A program made the position numbers and the translations under genes. Below, piece by piece: positions 1 to 8,983 of a stretch of 64,000 bases of DNA (its first letter is position 1; each line of letters starts with the position of its first letter). Under the pieces are notes generated by a model. It was not told the origin of the DNA. It saw nothing but the letters and a program-made list of their open reading frames with translations, and did not search any database. Source of the DNA: JBBQSU01 sp038234815 (GTDB lineage: Bacteria > Planctomycetota > Phycisphaerae > Tepidisphaerales > Tepidisphaeraceae); the NCBI GenBank assembly GCA_038234815.1, contig JBBQSU010000001.1:23370-87369 (forward strand). Reading direction: 5' to 3'.

Positions 1-220
1 TCCCCACCGACGCGGGGAGTTCCGGGTCTTTCAATCCGACCGGCCCGGTGGTAGCCGGCGCGGTTGCCAATCGTGTGTCGGGGGGCAATGGTTCGGCCCG
101 AAGCCAACCAACGGAAAGTACCAGATGGATCGAGAGAACCGCGATGGCCAAACTGCGCATCGCCGCATCCTATCGTCAGGCAGATCCTGGTGCAAAATGC
201 AGCCGGCTGGCGATTACTTC
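1..220. other. Left-edge stretch with no supported gene
   Basis: Several frames are open here, but none has a ribosome-binding site, a recognisable motif or convincing composition. One frame is open from the left edge to about 270 and could be the tail of a gene that starts outside the window, but I recognise nothing in it. Confidence 0.4.
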
Positions 221-430
221 TTACTTCTTGCCGGGCATCGGCTTGGCCGGAGCCGCGCCACGCGGTTTGGTTAGCTCGGTCAACACTGACTCAAGGTGGG
301 TGATTTGTTGCTCTAGTTCGGTCCGCTGGGCCTTCAGATCGGAGGTCTGCTCTTCGAGCAACTTGATCTGGTCCTGGCGGAATTGTTCGTAATCTGACTT
401 AATCGCTGCGATATCGACTTTTCTGGCCAT
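221..430 (-). CDS. Small coiled-coil protein, 69 aa
   Basis: This is a short protein of unknown function. Residues 10-55 are rich in Glu, Gln, Lys and Leu with heptad-like spacing, so a coiled coil is likely. The tail is Pro/Ala/Lys-rich and basic. It has no signal peptide or membrane segment. An AGGAG ribosome-binding site lies about 8 nt before the ATG on the minus strand, which supports it as a real gene. It is divergent from the STAS/ATPase pair, and the shared 198-bp gap must hold promoters for both directions. No family is recognised. Confidence 0.6.
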   Translation of the reverse strand: MARKVDIAAIKSDYEQFRQDQIKLLEEQTSDLKAQRTELEQQITHLESVLTELTKPRGAAPAKPMPGKK

Positions 431-628
431 TGTTCAAACTCCTAAAATTGAAGGGTGCCAGCGAATGTTGAACATTGCGCGCCGACTGTCAACTCGAAAC
501 ATCGCCGGCCGCCGATAATTTTGCACTCGGCCGCGACCCTGGGCACCTGTTTTCGCCGGTCTGCTTCCAGTTAGGTGGGGCCATCATCTGGCCGATATCA
601 CTTGGATTCTTCTACTGGCGAGGCATCG

Positions 629-988
629 ATGAAACTGTCTCTGGTCTCTATAGAAACCGATCGGATTCGACTCGAGGCCGACGGGGCCATCACCTGTTCG
701 GACTTCTCGTCCGACGGGAAAAATCCCCTCGAAGGCGTGCTTGGCCAGAACTGGCCCAAGAACAAAATTTCACTCAATGTCGAAAAAGTGCCTTTTATCG
801 ACTCTGCCGCCATTGGCTGGCTGATCGGCACCCAGCGCGCCAGTCACCAGCAGGGCGGGCAGATCGTGTTGCACTCGCTTCAACCCAGTGTTCGCCAGGT
901 TCTCGATCTGCTTAAAGTCGGTCGGTTGGTGAAACTGACCGACACCGAAGATCAGGCCCGTACTACGCTCGCCGGAGGCATTCAATGA
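629..988 (+). CDS. STAS-domain protein
   Basis: This 119-aa protein looks like a single STAS (anti-sigma-factor-antagonist-like) domain. It has alternating strands and helices, a central VPFIDSAAIGWLIG segment at about residues 52-65 that matches the conserved phosphorylatable-loop region (D-S-A), and a C-terminal helix. STAS proteins usually act as switches in partner-binding systems. The start at 629 is preferred over an upstream in-frame ATG at 575 because it has a GAGG-type site and gives a normal STAS length. The stop overlaps the next gene by 4 nt (ATGA), so the two are probably co-translated. A role in regulating the downstream ATPase is inferred only from this linkage. Confidence 0.75.
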   Translation: MKLSLVSIETDRIRLEADGAITCSDFSSDGKNPLEGVLGQNWPKNKISLNVEKVPFIDSAAIGWLIGTQRASHQQGGQIVLHSLQPSVRQVLDLLKVGRLVKLTDTEDQARTTLAGGIQ

Positions 989-2214
989 TCGAGGCAGGAA
1001 CCACAACTTTGATCGATCTGAACAAGGTCACTCCCGAGGACGCGGTCATTCGATTGATCGAACACGCGGTCGATATTGGGGCCAGCGACCTGTTTCTGGT
1101 CAGCAACGAGCAGCACCTGGCGGCGCAGGTGCGCCACCTCGGCATCGTGCGGACGATTTCCATTCTGTCCCCGGACCAGGGCCGCAAGTGCCTGTCGCAC
1201 ATCAAAGCCAACAGCGCCATGGACCTGCAATCCCGCCAGCCGGCTGATGGCCGATGGATTTTCCATCGCAACGAACAGGACACCATCGACCTGCGGATCA
1301 ACGCCATTCCCACGATGTATGGCGAGGATTTTTCCATCCGCCTGTTGAACCGCTCCAACACGCTCTACTCGCTCGACAAACTGGGCATGACCTATCAGCA
1401 GTTGCAGCAATATCAGCAGATGATTTCCAGCCCCAGCGGGCTTGTCCTCATCACCGGCCCGACCGGCAGTGGAAAAACCGCTACGCTTTATGCCAGCCTG
1501 CTACGCCTCAACGACGGCGCGCGAAAGATCAACACGATTGAAGACCCGATCGAATACGCGATCGACGGCATGCGGCAGTCGCAGGTGAACCTGGCGACGG
1601 GCCTGAACTTCGGCACGCTTCTGCGCAGCGTTCTGCGGCAAAGTCCCGACGTGATTATGATCGGCGAAATCCGCGATACTGAGACCGCCCAGACCGCCGT
1701 TCATGCCGCCAACAGCGGGATGCTGGTTTTCGCAACGTTGCACGCGCCCAGCGCTGCCGGTGCGGTTCAAACCCTGCGCTCGCTGGAAGTGAACAACCAG
1801 TTCCTGGCCAACAGCCTGCGCGGGGTGGTCTCGCAGCGGCTGCTGCGCACGCTCGATCCTGCCACCAAGCGCGTCGCCTCGGTCATTTTCGAGGAGTTCG
1901 ATCCGTTTGAAGAAGTACGGCCCATGCTCAAGCCCGAAGAAGGCAAGGCGTTTTATGCGCCCGCGCCCGCTCAATCCAATCAGATGTCTGGTTATGCCGG
2001 GCGCACGGGCGTGTTCGAGGTGATGTCGATCAGCGCCGAGATTCGATCCCTGATTGCCGACGGCGCGCCGGCCCTGGCTATTCGGGATCGGGCGATCGCC
2101 AACCGAATGCTCCCGTTCCGGCAGAGCGCCCTGCTCAAGCTGAGTCGCGGGGAAACCACCAGTGAGGAAATCTTCCGCGTGATCCCCGCCGACGAACTCA
2201 ACGCCGCAGCGTAA
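985..2214 (+). CDS. GspE/PilB-family secretion ATPase-like protein
   Basis: This 409-aa protein belongs to the type II secretion/type IV pilus ATPase superfamily. Walker A is GPTGSGKT at residues 158-165, the Asp box is TIEDPIEY at 184-191, Walker B is around 222-231 (DVIMIGEIRD), and the His box is TLHAPSA at 251-257. Residues 1-150 correspond to the N2 domain; the N1 domain of full GspE is missing. The tetracysteine zinc module that normally precedes the RTGVFE motif is absent: the region from about 290 to 345 has no cysteines. It could be a pilus or secretion motor, or a repurposed regulator working with the overlapping STAS protein. No other pilus or secretion genes lie nearby. Confidence 0.85.
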   Translation: MIEAGTTTLIDLNKVTPEDAVIRLIEHAVDIGASDLFLVSNEQHLAAQVRHLGIVRTISILSPDQGRKCLSHIKANSAMDLQSRQPADGRWIFHRNEQDTIDLRINAIPTMYGEDFSIRLLNRSNTLYSLDKLGMTYQQLQQYQQMISSPSGLVLITGPTGSGKTATLYASLLRLNDGARKINTIEDPIEYAIDGMRQSQVNLATGLNFGTLLRSVLRQSPDVIMIGEIRDTETAQTAVHAANSGMLVFATLHAPSAAGAVQTLRSLEVNNQFLANSLRGVVSQRLLRTLDPATKRVASVIFEEFDPFEEVRPMLKPEEGKAFYAPAPAQSNQMSGYAGRTGVFEVMSISAEIRSLIADGAPALAIRDRAIANRMLPFRQSALLKLSRGETTSEEIFRVIPADELNAAA

Positions 2215-2227
2215 TGTCTTTGCGGAT

Positions 2228-2245
2228 CAGATCGACCGCGATCTG
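2228..2245. other. Small hairpin between convergent genes
   Basis: A perfect 7-bp inverted repeat (CAGATCG/CGATCTG) with a 4-nt loop lies in the 123-bp gap between the convergent ATPase and epimerase genes. It has no T-run on either side, so it is only a weak candidate terminator or mRNA 3' end structure. Confidence 0.25.
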
Positions 2246-2337
2246 GCGAAACCACTGGGCGCGATCTCTGTCACTGCCGCAGTCGCGTGCAATCTTCCTA
2301 TGAATCTTGAAATTGAGATTTGGTCAACGTAGCCCCG

Positions 2338-3324
2338 TCAGGCCACGCTGCGGGCTAGTGATTTCTCGAAGTCGTAGCGTGGGGTCCAGCCCAGCACCTG
2401 CTTGATGCGGGCGTTGCTATACCGAAGGGGTTTGCACCGGGCGACCAGTTTCGCGGTTGCGAAGATGCCCGGAACCTTGGCGTGATTGTTGAGGAAGATG
2501 CGATTGAATCCCGCGACGCTTCCGGCGAAGGCGCGCATGAACCAGTAGGGGACGTAATGAGTCTTCGGAACGGGAGACAGCCTGGGTGGCACGCGCCGGC
2601 AGTATTGCCTGACGCTCGGCATCTCATCGTCGATCACGTTGAGCGTCTGGCCGATGGCTTCGGATTTTTCAGCCGCCAGGACGAGCGCTTCGGCGCAGTT
2701 TTCGACATAAGTGAGCGGAAGTATTTGCGACCCGCCGAACTTCACCCAGCGGCGCTCGCCGGCGCTCATGCCGATGCGCGCCGTGAACCAGTTGTCCGTT
2801 CCCCAGATCACGCCCGGCCGGAGGATCGTCACTTCGTTGCCCGCGTCCCCAAACTGCCTCACCAGTCGCTCCTGCACCAGCTTGGTCTGGGCATATTCGT
2901 CGCGGTCAAAGCCGTCGATCTCGATGGGTGTTTCTTCGGTTAATACCGAACCGGCTTTGGCGCGTGTGTAGTCGTACACACTGAACGTGCTGCAATGCAC
3001 GAGTCGCTTGAGCTTGGCTTCGGACATGGCCCACAGCAGGTTTTCGGTGGCGACAACCGTACCGGCGAATTGCGCGTAGATGTCACCCGATTTGGCTGCC
3101 GCCAGATGGATGACCGCGTCAACTCCGACCAGCGCATCCACCAGCCCGCGCCGCGAGCGCAGGTCAACTCGGCTTAGCTCAACATTCGCGTGATTCGCCC
3201 AGGCGTATTTGGAAAGGTCGTTGCCGTTTCGGGCCATGGCGCGCACGCTGTGCCCGCGGTCCAGCGCGCTTCGCACGACAAATCGGCCGACAAATCCGGT
3301 CGCGCCGGTGATGAAAAGTTTCAT
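2338..3324 (-). CDS. NAD-dependent epimerase/dehydratase (extended SDR)
   Basis: This 328-aa extended short-chain dehydrogenase/reductase has an N-terminal Rossmann motif GATGFVG (residues 7-13), a DxR/D-type strand, and the catalytic Y-x3-K as YAQTK near residue 145. Family members epimerise, dehydrate or reduce nucleotide sugars. It is the last gene of the leftward polysaccharide operon, and its ATG overlaps the stop of the upstream oxidoreductase (ATGA), so a sugar-nucleotide or glycan-modifying role is likely. The exact substrate cannot be read from the sequence. It could also act on a non-sugar substrate such as a steroid- or flavonoid-type reductase. Confidence 0.85.
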   Translation of the reverse strand: MKLFITGATGFVGRFVVRSALDRGHSVRAMARNGNDLSKYAWANHANVELSRVDLRSRRGLVDALVGVDAVIHLAAAKSGDIYAQFAGTVVATENLLWAMSEAKLKRLVHCSTFSVYDYTRAKAGSVLTEETPIEIDGFDRDEYAQTKLVQERLVRQFGDAGNEVTILRPGVIWGTDNWFTARIGMSAGERRWVKFGGSQILPLTYVENCAEALVLAAEKSEAIGQTLNVIDDEMPSVRQYCRRVPPRLSPVPKTHYVPYWFMRAFAGSVAGFNRIFLNNHAKVPGIFATAKLVARCKPLRYSNARIKQVLGWTPRYDFEKSLARSVA

Positions 3325-4391
3325 ATACGGTTGGCCTCGTCCAGCAGGGAATCGATCAACAGAATCGTCTGGTCCATGTCATTAAATGTCACCGGCAGAG
3401 GTGTGCCCTGCGCGATGGCCGTGTAGGCCATGTGCATGAACGTTTGCAGTCCTTCATACGGCGACTTCTGCATAACCTTATTACGGAAATTGCCCATGCT
3501 TGAGCGGATAAGCTCCCAGCCGTTGCACCAGTGGTTAACCAGCGGGGAAAGCTGCTTGCCGCCGGCCCGAGCAACGTTTAGGCGCAGATGCGGCAGAAAT
3601 AGATCCGTGCTGACCGATCCCTTGTCGCCATGCACGCTGACGATGAAACAATCGGGCGCGGTATCGCTGGCATAGCGGATGCGGCCGTGCACCGGCCCGG
3701 CGATCACCAGCGCATCCAGATCGTCGTATTTGAAAACATCGTCGGTGCCATGCTTGCGCCAGGCGCATTTGATCGTGTCGATCTTATCCGGCATGAACGC
3801 CAGCGTGAGATAACACAGGTGCGTGATGAATTCGTGAATCACTCCGCAGGGATATTGGTGCGCCGGATTGGGCAGCGAGCGGTCCATGTAGCGCCCGCCC
3901 TCCGCACGGATCGCCAGGTTCATCCGCACTTCCACTTCTCGAATCTCGCCCAATCGGCCCGATTGCACCAGGGATTGAATCTGCTGAATCGGCTCGTTGT
4001 AACGATAGTTGTGATCCTCGATCAGCACGCGGTGCTTTGACTGGGCAAGCTCCCACAACTGGGCAAACTCCGCACGGTTCATGGCGATGGGCTTTTCGAC
4101 GATGACGTGCGTGCCGGCATTGAGGCAATCGGTGGCCAGCTTCACGTGCGATGTCGCGGGCGTGAGGATATGCACCACGTCGGGCTTCACCTCGGCGAGC
4201 ATCTTCTGATGATCGGTAAACCAGTGCTTGGCGCCGAACCGGCGCGTGGCGTATTGTGCCAGCGAGGGGGAAAGATCGCAGACGCCTTCAAGCGATACCA
4301 GAGGGCAGCTGCTGAGAAAGCGCAGGTGTTCTTCGGAGATTTTCCCTGTGCCGATGACAGCGGACTTCAATTTGGTGACGGTCGGATTCAT
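3321..4391 (-). CDS. Gfo/Idh/MocA-family oxidoreductase
   Basis: This 356-aa dehydrogenase has an N-terminal Rossmann fold (AVIGTGKISEEH, about residues 11-22) and the EKP motif (VEKPIAMN near residue 100) that is the family hallmark and supplies the catalytic Lys. The C-terminal alpha/beta domain binds substrate. Relatives oxidise or reduce sugars and sugar nucleotides with NAD(P). It lies in the polysaccharide operon, overlaps the epimerase by 4 nt and is 12 nt from the fusion glycosyltransferase, so it probably prepares or modifies an activated sugar. The substrate is unknown. Confidence 0.85.
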   Translation of the reverse strand: MNPTVTKLKSAVIGTGKISEEHLRFLSSCPLVSLEGVCDLSPSLAQYATRRFGAKHWFTDHQKMLAEVKPDVVHILTPATSHVKLATDCLNAGTHVIVEKPIAMNRAEFAQLWELAQSKHRVLIEDHNYRYNEPIQQIQSLVQSGRLGEIREVEVRMNLAIRAEGGRYMDRSLPNPAHQYPCGVIHEFITHLCYLTLAFMPDKIDTIKCAWRKHGTDDVFKYDDLDALVIAGPVHGRIRYASDTAPDCFIVSVHGDKGSVSTDLFLPHLRLNVARAGGKQLSPLVNHWCNGWELIRSSMGNFRNKVMQKSPYEGLQTFMHMAYTAIAQGTPLPVTFNDMDQTILLIDSLLDEANRI

Positions 4392-4403
4392 GAAAAACCT
4401 TGT

Positions 4404-6002
4404 TCAGTGGGCTGGACTGTCCGCGGGCGGGACCTCGCCGGGCAGAGTATTGCCCGATGCCGGCTTTGCTTCAATGATGCGCGCCGGAATGCCCACTGCA
4501 GTTGCGCCGGCGGGCACGTCTTTCAGAACCACGCTCATGGCGCCGATCCTGGCACCTTTGCCGATGCGAATCTCCCCGAGAATCTGCGCATAAGCCCCGC
4601 AGTCCACGTCGTCTTCCAACACGGGGGCCAGCCCATTCTCCATCCGCGAGCCGATCGTCACGCCCTGTCGCAGCGTGCAATTGGCGCCCAGCGTCGCTTT
4701 GTTGTGAACGAAAATATTCCCAAAATGATAGACCCGGAGGCCCGGGCCGATGGTTGCCCCCTTGGGCAGGCTGACACCGGTGAGCGTTTCGATCACGCGA
4801 TGGACCGGCCAGTATATTTTTGCACCGATCCACTTGGCAAACCCGCCCGATCGTCGGTCGCAGCGCCTGCCGAACCGATACCACCAAATCGCCCAGATCG
4901 ATTGTTCCTTGATAAACGGCCGGCGCGGGTACCGCGCCAGATCGGCCAGCCAGTCAGGATCGCCTTTAACCGGTTGCGTTGCGGTCGCGGCGGGAGACGG
5001 CGCGGATTTGTAGTCGATCTGCCGGGCCAGTTTGCCTGCGGCACGGTCGTTCCAGTATTGGCGTGACCCCTGATAGAACGCCCATTTGCTGACCATCGTC
5101 AGCACGCCATAGGCGATCGCCGCCGGCGCGCCATACGCTCGTTTTTTCCACGCGACACGCAGCATTTGTAAAGGCAACAGGGCAATTGTCAGCGTGATCA
5201 CCAGGCCGGCAGCCGCGGGTCGAAAAATTACAAAGCTGAGGATGGCAACGCCGAGGACGAATGCGGGGTATCCGATCGCCCAGTTGCGGGCGCTCCGGGC
5301 GATGCCGACGAACAACCCGTGCTGGCCGAAGCGGGCCGAAACGTCGGTCACGCCATACCCGCTGCGCACCTGCCGTTTCCACCACTGGCCGAACTGCAGC
5401 ATGGCGGCGTCGTGCAGGGTCATTTCCTGATTCACGCGTTCGATTGCCCAACCGGCGGCGCGCAGTCGCTGGCACATTTCCGGTTCTTCACCAGCCACGA
5501 CCGACGGGTCGTACCCGCCCACGGCTTGCAACGCCGCGATGCGGATCATCGCGTCCCCGCCACAGCTTTGCGCCGGGCCAACCGGCGAGTCCCATTCGAT
5601 GTCCGCCAGCGTGTTGTAGACCGACGCTTCAGGATATCGCTCGCGCCGACGCCCGCAGGCCACCGCCAGCTTGGGCTGAGCATCCAGGGCCGAAACCCCG
5701 CGTTCGATCCAGCCGTCGACGATCTCGCAATCCCCGTCAACCATCTGCACGTATTTTGCTGTCCCATCGATGCTTACCAGCCGGGCCAGACCTTCATTTC
5801 TAGCCCGCGCGGCCGAAAAAGGGATTGACAGGTCCAGTTGCACCACCGCGCAGCCCATCGATTCGGCCAGTGCCACGCTGCCGTCGGTCGAGTTGGAATC
5901 GACATAGACGACGGTCCAGCCTTTGCCGACGACGCTTTGCAAGCAGCGCCGCAGGCGCGCGCCCTCATTCTTGCCGATCGCTATGACGCCGATGTCGCTC
6001 AT
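4404..6002 (-). CDS. Fusion of a GT2 glycosyltransferase with a serine-acetyltransferase-like domain
   Basis: This 532-aa protein has two catalytic modules. Residues 1 to about 230 form a GT-A glycosyltransferase family 2 domain, with an early DSNSTDGS motif and VDGDCE as the metal-binding acidic motif. Two hydrophobic segments at about 240-290 suggest membrane anchoring. From about 360 on, the chain matches the left-handed beta-helix of serine O-acetyltransferase-like enzymes (GATIGPGLRVYH, then hexapeptide repeats ending VVLKDVPAG and VGIPARII). It may both transfer and acylate a sugar. Its start overlaps the stop of the adjacent stand-alone acyltransferase gene by 4 nt. A single open frame spans both halves with no sign of a frameshift. 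Confidence 0.8.
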   Translation of the reverse strand: MSDIGVIAIGKNEGARLRRCLQSVVGKGWTVVYVDSNSTDGSVALAESMGCAVVQLDLSIPFSAARARNEGLARLVSIDGTAKYVQMVDGDCEIVDGWIERGVSALDAQPKLAVACGRRRERYPEASVYNTLADIEWDSPVGPAQSCGGDAMIRIAALQAVGGYDPSVVAGEEPEMCQRLRAAGWAIERVNQEMTLHDAAMLQFGQWWKRQVRSGYGVTDVSARFGQHGLFVGIARSARNWAIGYPAFVLGVAILSFVIFRPAAAGLVITLTIALLPLQMLRVAWKKRAYGAPAAIAYGVLTMVSKWAFYQGSRQYWNDRAAGKLARQIDYKSAPSPAATATQPVKGDPDWLADLARYPRRPFIKEQSIWAIWWYRFGRRCDRRSGGFAKWIGAKIYWPVHRVIETLTGVSLPKGATIGPGLRVYHFGNIFVHNKATLGANCTLRQGVTIGSRMENGLAPVLEDDVDCGAYAQILGEIRIGKGARIGAMSVVLKDVPAGATAVGIPARIIEAKPASGNTLPGEVPPADSPAH

Positions 6003-6640
6003 ATTCGATCCGCTCCGGCCTGGTCCAAGGCCAATGGTTCTGCCGCCGTCGTTGGTGGCGAAAGCGTCTTAATCACCTTGGCGGGGATGCCGACCGCAAC
6101 AGAGAATGGCGGAATGTCTTTGACCACCACGGCATTGGCGCCAATGACGCTGTCATGCCCGACGGTGACGCGCCCCAGCACCACCACGCCACAGGCCAGG
6201 TCGCAGCGGTCCTCGATCGTCGGAAGCGCGCCCACGTCGTCGCGCCGGGCGATGCCGAAGGTGGAATTCTGCCGAATATGCACGTCGTCACCGATGGAAA
6301 ATGCGTGCAGGATCATTCCCCCATGATGCCAGATGCGCACGCGCCGGCCCAGTGTCACCGTATAGGGCAGCGTGATGCCGCAGGTCCATTCCACCCACTT
6401 GAAAAGGAACTTATAGAGCAGCGAAAACGGGACGCGCAACAACTTTGGCTTGATCCCCATCCGCCAATTGCCAAAGCGATGGACCCCGACCGCCCAGAAG
6501 CCCTGTTCGAGCCAGGCCGAATCGTGCGTGCGAAAATCTTCGCGCAGCAGTGCCCACAGACCCATCCCCGGCGGGTTCTGGTTCGATTGACCGGTGTGAC
6601 CGGCGAGGCTGGGCGAAATTTTCTCCGGCGATTGCGTCAT
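5999..6640 (-). CDS. Serine-acetyltransferase-like hexapeptide acyltransferase
   Basis: This 213-aa left-handed beta-helix acyltransferase resembles CysE-type enzymes. A helical N-terminal region (LREDFRTHDSAW) is followed by hexapeptide-repeat turns (HHGGMILHAFSIGDD, GVVVLGRVTVGHDS) and a closing VGIPAKVI. In this operon it most likely O-acetylates a glycan or sugar precursor rather than making cysteine. The start at 6640 is chosen because it forms an ATGA overlap with the upstream GT2 stop, although the frame extends 14 codons further. Its helix domain resembles the C-terminal half of the neighbouring fusion protein. Confidence 0.8.
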   Translation of the reverse strand: MTQSPEKISPSLAGHTGQSNQNPPGMGLWALLREDFRTHDSAWLEQGFWAVGVHRFGNWRMGIKPKLLRVPFSLLYKFLFKWVEWTCGITLPYTVTLGRRVRIWHHGGMILHAFSIGDDVHIRQNSTFGIARRDDVGALPTIEDRCDLACGVVVLGRVTVGHDSVIGANAVVVKDIPPFSVAVGIPAKVIKTLSPPTTAAEPLALDQAGADRI

Positions 6641-7593
6641 TTGTAAGACTGCAAAAAGTTGAATCGCACAAAATCGCGCCAAAGCCGTGGCGGATCGTTC
6701 GTGGACTTTTGCTGCACCAACCGGCGAAGCTGGAAAATGCCGAAGCCGATCGTCCAGGCCAGGTCGGCCAGCAGCGTATAAGCCAGCCCGTAATTCTTAC
6801 GATAATACCGGCGATGCGACTCGAACCAGTACCGCGGGCGGCGCTTCATCGGCTTTTTCTGATCCGTCACGCCTGAAGATTGCCCGACGAGGTGGACGAC
6901 GCGTGCCTCCGGCACATACCAGCACGCAAACCCCGCGCGTCGGGCGTGAAGGCACCAGTCCACTTCTTCAAAGTACATGAAATAGCCTTCGTCCATCGGG
7001 CCGATGCGATCGATCACGCTTGTGCGGATCATCAAGCTCGCCCCGGCGACCCAGTCGGTGGGGCGCGCCTGCAGTTGCACCGGCGGGGCGATGCGGTACG
7101 AGTCGAGCAACCGGCTGACGAGACCCAGGCGCAGGCCGCTTTCAAATTCAGCCAGGATGCCGGGGAAACGAAACGCGCTGATTTGCGGCGCGCCGTCGGG
7201 GTCTTCGAGGCGGCTGCCGATCAGGCCCACGTCAGCATGTGTATCGAGAAAGCCGATCATGGCGGCAAGTGCGCCGGGCCGGGCCACCGTGTCGGGATTG
7301 AGCAGCAAAACATAGTCCGGCGGATCCGGCGCCCGCAGCGCGTCTTCAAACCCGCGGTTGTTGCCATAAGCAAATCCGCCATTGGATTGCAGCGGTCGAA
7401 GCTGGCACCAGTCGGCCCAGCCTTCGGTGGCGATGCATTGCTGAAGTCGGGCGACCGAATCGTCAGGCGAGCGGTTGTCGGTCACGACGACTCGAAAATC
7501 TGACGATCCCGCCCGCTCGACCGCCAGCGAGCGCAGGCAGTCGATCGTCAGATCGGCCGAGGCGTAATTGACGATGACGATCAGCAGTTTCAT
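6637..7593 (-). CDS. GT2 glycosyltransferase, rhamnosyltransferase-like subgroup
   Basis: This 318-aa GT-A fold transferase starts MKLLIVIVNYASAD. It carries an early TDNRSPDDS motif, the NPDT acidic motif (LLLNPDTVARPG) and a YFMYFEEVDWC segment. That last combination is typical of WbbL/RfbF-like rhamnosyltransferases within GT2. The C-terminal region is basic and probably membrane-associated. The start at 7593 is chosen over an upstream in-frame ATG at 7689 because it overlaps the previous stop (ATGA) and begins the first strand of the fold. Donor and acceptor sugars are unknown. Confidence 0.85.
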   Translation of the reverse strand: MKLLIVIVNYASADLTIDCLRSLAVERAGSSDFRVVVTDNRSPDDSVARLQQCIATEGWADWCQLRPLQSNGGFAYGNNRGFEDALRAPDPPDYVLLLNPDTVARPGALAAMIGFLDTHADVGLIGSRLEDPDGAPQISAFRFPGILAEFESGLRLGLVSRLLDSYRIAPPVQLQARPTDWVAGASLMIRTSVIDRIGPMDEGYFMYFEEVDWCLHARRAGFACWYVPEARVVHLVGQSSGVTDQKKPMKRRPRYWFESHRRYYRKNYGLAYTLLADLAWTIGFGIFQLRRLVQQKSTNDPPRLWRDFVRFNFLQSYK

Positions 7594-8969
7594 AAAGCCT
7601 GCGGGCTTGAATCGAGCGGCGTTGTCGAACTTGATGAAGAGCGGGCACCAAACAGCCCGCCGAGGCTGCCCAGGAATGCCGAAGCCCATGCCAGTTGGAG
7701 CGGCTCAAACGGGATACTGAATCGCGCTGCGGTGATCGTCAGGGTATAGGTGAGCAGGCAGGTGCCCAGGAGCAGCACCGGGAAAAAGAAGGCCCATCTT
7801 TGGCGGATGGCGAAAACCAATCCCACCAGCGTGAGAGCCTGGAGTAGCGCCCGGCTTACGACGTAGACCAGCTTGTAGGATTTGGGATTATCCCAGTCGA
7901 TCCAGAGCGTTTTTCCCAGCCGAACGGCGCAGAGCCGGGCGTATTTGCCGGGGTTGGCTTTGATCCACTCGGTGGCGAAGTCTTTGAACGCGGCCTCGCG
8001 GACGGTTTCGTCCTGGCCCATCAGGCGGGCCTTCTGGGTCTCGCTTAAGCGGTCGTATTGTCGCGCGCCGTCGATGCGTCCGCTGCGCAATTCGATGTCG
8101 GTGGTGTTGGTCATGCGCTCGCTGGCGATTTCTTTCACTTCGTCGGTGATTTGCAAGCGGTCGGTGCCGGTGGCGTTGTCGTTGTTGCCTTTCCAGACAT
8201 TCACCCAGAATGTGTTTTTGATCGGCACCCAGGCCCCATGCACCGCGCGGTTGCGGAGGCTCCATGGGCCGATGATGCACACGGCGGCGGCCAGCAAAAT
8301 AGCAGCGTTACGCAGGCGGACGCGCAGCGGCAGCTTAACCCAGGCGAGGATAATCAGCCCGGTGAGCGCCATCGCCGGGAGAAAAACCGGCTCGGTCAGC
8401 GCCGCCAGGCAACCGACGATGCTGAAGCCAATCCAGTAGCCCACCTTGCCGGTTCGCACCCCTAGCTGAAATAGCAGCATCATGGCCGTCGTGGCCGCAG
8501 TTATCATGGCAATGGCCTGCACCACCGAGCAACTGTAAATCTGCGTTGGCCAGACCGTGACCAACCCGGCGGCGATCACGCCCATGGCGCGCGTTCCGCC
8601 CAGGGCGCGCACCAGTCGATAAGTCAGCCACACGGTCAGTGCGCTGAAAACGCAGTTAACCACCATCGCGGCCTGATAGCCGGGCGTGAGGTCAACGAAT
8701 CGGTTGTATATGGGATGTTTATCACAGAAGGTCCAAAGACACGCCGCCAGGACGGCCGGATAAGGCGGGCTTTGCACGCTGGTTTTGCCAAACCAGTACC
8801 AGTCGCCAAAGGAGAATCCGTATCCCAGCACCATGCACTGGGCGATGGTGGAATGTTCCATGGTGTTCGGCTCGCGCCACGATTTGGCGTAGACCACATA
8901 GCCCACGCGCAGCACGAACGCCATGAGGCACAAAACCAGAACCGAAACCGTGGCCGTGCGACGCTTCAT
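7590..8969 (-). CDS. Polytopic membrane glycosyltransferase-like protein (GT39/PMT-like)
   Basis: This 459-aa integral membrane protein has about 10-11 hydrophobic segments. Its N-terminal layout is one TM followed by a periplasmic loop with acidic residues (YAKSWREPNTMEHS). The overall pattern resembles the ArnT/PMT family, which uses polyprenyl-phosphate sugars to glycosylate lipids or proteins on the outer side of the membrane. The neighbouring GtrB-like gene would supply such a polyprenyl-phosphate sugar, which supports the assignment. No short diagnostic motif is certain, so the family call is moderate. It overlaps the next gene by 4 nt. Confidence 0.7.
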   Translation of the reverse strand: MKRRTATVSVLVLCLMAFVLRVGYVVYAKSWREPNTMEHSTIAQCMVLGYGFSFGDWYWFGKTSVQSPPYPAVLAACLWTFCDKHPIYNRFVDLTPGYQAAMVVNCVFSALTVWLTYRLVRALGGTRAMGVIAAGLVTVWPTQIYSCSVVQAIAMITAATTAMMLLFQLGVRTGKVGYWIGFSIVGCLAALTEPVFLPAMALTGLIILAWVKLPLRVRLRNAAILLAAAVCIIGPWSLRNRAVHGAWVPIKNTFWVNVWKGNNDNATGTDRLQITDEVKEIASERMTNTTDIELRSGRIDGARQYDRLSETQKARLMGQDETVREAAFKDFATEWIKANPGKYARLCAVRLGKTLWIDWDNPKSYKLVYVVSRALLQALTLVGLVFAIRQRWAFFFPVLLLGTCLLTYTLTITAARFSIPFEPLQLAWASAFLGSLGGLFGARSSSSSTTPLDSSPQAL

Positions 8970-8983
8970 TTTGTGGAAACCTT

